A stretch of 64,000 bases of DNA from Frisingicoccus caecimuris (GTDB lineage: Bacteria > Bacillota > Clostridia > Lachnospirales > Lachnospiraceae), in contig NZ_SLXA01000009.1 of assembly GCF_004340975.1 (NCBI RefSeq), forward strand, positions 1 to 64,000. Direction: 5' to 3'. The notes beneath the pieces are model-generated. The model saw only the letters and a list, made by a program, of their open reading frames with translations, did not search any database and was not told where the DNA came from. Position numbers and translations under genes: made by a program. Below, piece by piece: positions 61,408 to 64,000 of the stretch. Numbering within the stretch: the stretch's first letter is position 1; each line of letters begins with the position of its first letter.

Positions 61408-62688
61408 TTACCTGATCTGATAATCGAGTACCGCCGATAGCTGTTCCATTTTTTCTTTGATTTCCTTAAGCGTCATACTTTCTGAGACACTTAAATCTCC
61501 GAAAACAGCGCCGTTTCGACGTCCGCCGTCAAGAAAGAAACAATCCATACTGGTACATTTCCGATAATCGATATTTGTATTTTTCGGAAGAATCATTCCG
61601 GTAATCGGTGTGATATGATACCGGCCATCGACAATACTTTCAATAAAGTCAAAATATATAAATTTCATCTTTTCGTTAAGATAAGCATATTGACGCTTAT
61701 AGATATTGGAAACCTCAATAAATTCCGGCCGTGAAACTGCCATATAGGACGGATAACTCCCCTGCCATCCATGGGTCAAAAAGACTTTCTGAAGTTTTTC
61801 CCTGATATAAGAACGAAAATTATTCATATCCCGGTCGCTCTCATACAGTCCCTGATGCTCCCGGCCACACTCTTCCAACAAATGATTCAGCGTCTTAAAA
61901 ATCGTATTTCCCTTTAATGAACGCAGCGTGTACAATAATTCCTGTATAAGTTCTTTATCGTTACATTTATTTTTCGTAAAGTAACCGGAAAGTCGTCTTA
62001 AGCCCAGACCGGCAAAAAACTCTGCTCCTTCTTTCATCTGAGACGAATCCAATGTCCACTCCACCTGTTCAGAATCATAAAGTACCGTAGACTTGCCGAA
62101 ACCAATCTGTGTTGTAGGCGCCAAATAAAGTTGAAGGTAAGGTTTGATAAATTTAAATATTTTTAAGGCTTTTTGCTCATAAACGTTCAGAAAATGTTCG
62201 CCCAATACCTGACTTTTCTGTTCGATGGCTTCCATCGTTTCATACACAAGATTCCATGGCAGGCCAATAGAGTCACTTTCCAACTTCAATGTATGTACAC
62301 GATAGTTCCAAAGCCGGACACCGCCCCGGAAGGATGCAAAAGAAAATGCACTTTCCTTTGGTACCTGTCCCTCTCCCGCAGATGCGGGACGATTTGTAAA
62401 ACTCAGTCGGTAACGACCATTCTCCAGACGCTCGCCCCGCAGATTCTCCATAAAGATTTCTTTTGGGTGGCGGCCATCCTCAATCAACACATCCTGAAAT
62501 TCCACATCAATGGCAAAGCCCTGGCTCATCTGAACATTCACTGAAAAATTCCGGTCTTTGATCTTATAAGGTATCTTCCGTTTTCCGACCAGTTCACGAT
62601 AAAAAGCCAGCAATACCCTCTGTTCTTCCGTATGAAATTGTTGAACGAATTGATGAAATTTTTCATCCACAACATCATAATTCGACAT
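61408..62688 (-). CDS. Uncharacterised 426-aa protein
   Basis: A soluble protein of mixed alpha-beta character with no signal peptide or membrane helix. It opens with MSNYDVVDEKFHQFVQQF, and a central helix-rich part carries ELIQELLYTLRSLKGN. A conserved-looking C-terminus holds DFIESIVDGRYHITPITGM and FGDLSVSESMTLKEIKEKM. I do not recognise the family. It lies between Maf and the rib promoter with a 68-nt gap from maf. Its ATG is preceded by a weak AAGGGG. Confidence 0.8.
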   Translation of the reverse strand: MSNYDVVDEKFHQFVQQFHTEEQRVLLAFYRELVGKRKIPYKIKDRNFSVNVQMSQGFAIDVEFQDVLIEDGRHPKEIFMENLRGERLENGRYRLSFTNRPASAGEGQVPKESAFSFASFRGGVRLWNYRVHTLKLESDSIGLPWNLVYETMEAIEQKSQVLGEHFLNVYEQKALKIFKFIKPYLQLYLAPTTQIGFGKSTVLYDSEQVEWTLDSSQMKEGAEFFAGLGLRRLSGYFTKNKCNDKELIQELLYTLRSLKGNTIFKTLNHLLEECGREHQGLYESDRDMNNFRSYIREKLQKVFLTHGWQGSYPSYMAVSRPEFIEVSNIYKRQYAYLNEKMKFIYFDFIESIVDGRYHITPITGMILPKNTNIDYRKCTSMDCFFLDGGRRNGAVFGDLSVSESMTLKEIKEKMEQLSAVLDYQIR

Positions 62689-62756
62689 AAAAAGCCCCTT
62701 ACTCTAAAATATAGCTTAATCCTTACTATTTTAGCACGACTGCTCATCGGATGCAA

Positions 62757-63347
62757 TCATTCTTTATTCTCAATCACGATCTTTCGCGTCATTTCATCCC
62801 GCATGAGCCGCTGCCATATCTGAGCCACCGGAAGTCCGACCACATTATTATAGTCTCCATGAATTTCCCGGATAAACACCGATCCCCGTCCCTGGATCGC
62901 ATAGCTGCCCGCTTTATCCATCGGTTCCCCGGTGCGGATATACTCTGTCAGCTGTTCTTCATCCGCGGGATACATGGTCACATCCGTTTTTTCATAAAAC
63001 ACCTGGGTCTTATCGGCCATCACCATACAGACACCCGTATAGACCTGATGGGTCTTTCCCTGAAGAAACCGGAGCATTTTCAGAGCATCCGCTTCATCCT
63101 TTGGCTTTCCTAAAATTACGTTGTCCAATGCTACGATCGTATCCGCCCCAATGACCAGCGCATCCGACTCTGCACGGCGGAAGATATCTTCTGCTTTGTC
63201 CATAGCCAGGCCCATAACAATCTGGGCCGGACTGTTCCCCTGCATTTTTTCTTCTTTCTGACTCGGTATAATTTCGAATTTCAATCCAATCTGCATTAAC
63301 AGTTCCCGCCGTCTCGGAGATGCGGATGCTAAAATAATTTTACTCAT
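62757..63347 (-). CDS. maf: Maf-family nucleotide pyrophosphatase
   Basis: 196-aa enzyme that hydrolyses dTTP/UTP or modified nucleotides and is linked to septum formation. The signature ILASASPRRRELLMQIGL with catalytic residues, VIGADTIVALDN, GKPKDEADALKML and GSYAIQGRGSVFI fit the dTTPase (YhdE) type. GGAGG precedes the ATG. It lies between the DUF4130-type gene and the 426-aa protein. Confidence 0.95.
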   Translation of the reverse strand: MSKIILASASPRRRELLMQIGLKFEIIPSQKEEKMQGNSPAQIVMGLAMDKAEDIFRRAESDALVIGADTIVALDNVILGKPKDEADALKMLRFLQGKTHQVYTGVCMVMADKTQVFYEKTDVTMYPADEEQLTEYIRTGEPMDKAGSYAIQGRGSVFIREIHGDYNNVVGLPVAQIWQRLMRDEMTRKIVIENKE

Positions 63348-63399
63348 TTTACATTCCTCCCAGATACAGTATACCCGTCAAAACAAGGATTTTCAACGG

Positions 63400-64000
63400 T
63401 TACTTTCCCAGCATCTCCGGCATGTTGCTCCAATACATTTTCGGCATCATGCTCATGCGGCAACGGGGATTTTCACGCTCTTTGATACCGATCGTCTCAT
63501 AAAATTGCTTCCACCACTTTTCAAAATCCTTCTGACTGTCAGAAACATCTGAAATTATCCGCTGAGACGGGGTCACATCCTTTGTGATCCACCAGCCCCT
63601 GCCAGCTTCATGGACACATACTTCGTGCCGCCGTTCATCATAAATCATCCAATTTTCCATCGGATATCGATCAGCAAAATGTTCTGCTGCCAAAGGCAGC
63701 TGATGATGTTTAGGTGCTATTTTTGCAAAAAGAATTCCACTGTTTAATTCCCTGAAACGGACAAAACCGTAAAAATGATCCTTTTCTCTCATAACTCCTC
63801 TTTCTAATTTCAGCATCCGATTCACGACCGGATCTGCCAGTTGTTCCGTCACTTTGCTGCCAACACCAAATCCTAAAACAAGGAATCGATAAATTGTATC
63901 TGCTTTATCCATATAACAGGACATGGCCGCATACTTTATCAAATGCCAGGCATATCCGGAAATTTTATGAATCACCGCATCCGCCACCCGCATAGCCTTA
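63400..64000 (-). CDS. DUF4130/TIGR03915-type DNA metabolism protein, 5' end outside the window
   Basis: The C-terminal 200 codons of a protein of about 250 residues, open to the right edge. KLERGVMREKDHFYGFVRF, MENWMIYDERRHEVCVH and EKWWKQFYETIGIKERENPRC are hallmarks of DUF4130 proteins, which have a uracil-DNA-glycosylase-like context and usually sit beside a radical SAM protein thought to act in DNA modification or repair. That partner would be beyond the window. Start unknown; an internal ATG at 63993 is not the true start. Confidence 0.8.
   Translation of the reverse strand, partial: KAMRVADAVIHKISGYAWHLIKYAAMSCYMDKADTIYRFLVLGFGVGSKVTEQLADPVVNRMLKLERGVMREKDHFYGFVRFRELNSGILFAKIAPKHHQLPLAAEHFADRYPMENWMIYDERRHEVCVHEAGRGWWITKDVTPSQRIISDVSDSQKDFEKWWKQFYETIGIKERENPRCRMSMMPKMYWSNMPEMLGK

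Overview
This looks like a stretch of chromosome from an anaerobic, low-GC, Gram-positive gut-type Clostridium, most likely a Lachnospiraceae member. The evidence is a clostridial Rnf operon in CDGEAB order, a CarD regulator, an HrcA/CIRCE-controlled small heat-shock gene, an FMN-riboswitch rib operon, and AGGAGG-type ribosome binding sites throughout. Genus and species are inference only. Most genes lie on the minus strand.

Layout. 0-6.6 kb: two adjacent two-component systems. The second sits in a lantibiotic self-immunity operon (ATPase, two permeases, NisI/SpaI-like lipoprotein, regulator, kinase), with no lantibiotic biosynthesis gene in view. 6.7-11.5 kb: DUF1934 protein, metK, radical SAM, pyrK and pyrD as one tight operon, followed by an MFS/response-regulator remnant. 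11.6-16.7 kb: HxlR regulator, hsp20 with a CIRCE promoter, MBL-fold hydrolase with an XRE-cupin regulator, a frameshifted MerR regulator, and a DUF1835/DUF3658-type protein. 16.8-24 kb: a scrap yard of mobile DNA. It holds a conjugative-element helicase tail, a flavodoxin tail (a flavodoxin head lies at 14.6 kb), a recombinase-in-trio (RIT/Tn554-like) unit of three tyrosine recombinases plus a DUF6262 protein, a decapitated MazF and an IS200-type insertion. 24-31 kb: a LysR regulator and a type III restriction-modification island whose operon begins with an unrecognised protein carrying a nuclease-like D...ExK motif. 31-34.5 kb: TetR with a cation/proton antiporter, a GNAT acetyltransferase, acylphosphatase, and several truncated gene ends.

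34.8-45 kb: a crotonase and CoA-transferase operon, an XRE membrane regulator, a Crp/Fnr regulator divergent from a ferredoxin-like protein, a large Ig-like surface protein with an acidic cytoplasmic tail, a GpsA-type dehydrogenase and two PLP enzymes. 45-51.3 kb: the complete Rnf ion-pumping ferredoxin:NAD+ oxidoreductase operon with an ApbE flavin transferase just upstream on the same strand. 51.4-56.6 kb: a TrpXYZ-like ABC importer, CarD, and an M32 carboxypeptidase. 56.6-61.4 kb: riboflavin operon ribD-ribE-ribBA-ribH plus a HAD phosphatase that may supply the pathway's dephosphorylation step, all behind an FMN riboswitch and terminator. 61.4-64 kb: an unassigned 426-aa protein, Maf, and a DUF4130-type protein cut by the window edge.

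Connections. Riboflavin made by the rib operon gives FMN/FAD, which ApbE attaches to Rnf subunits and which PyrD/PyrK also use. MetK supplies SAM to the radical SAM enzyme encoded 3 nt downstream. The accessory stretch from about 12 to 34.7 kb carries nearly all the broken genes and both recognisable transposable units, and looks like an insertion hot spot between two core blocks. The best candidates for something undescribed are the RIT unit with its fourth DUF6262 gene, the extra gene heading the type III R-M operon, and the Ig-like/acidic-tail membrane protein.
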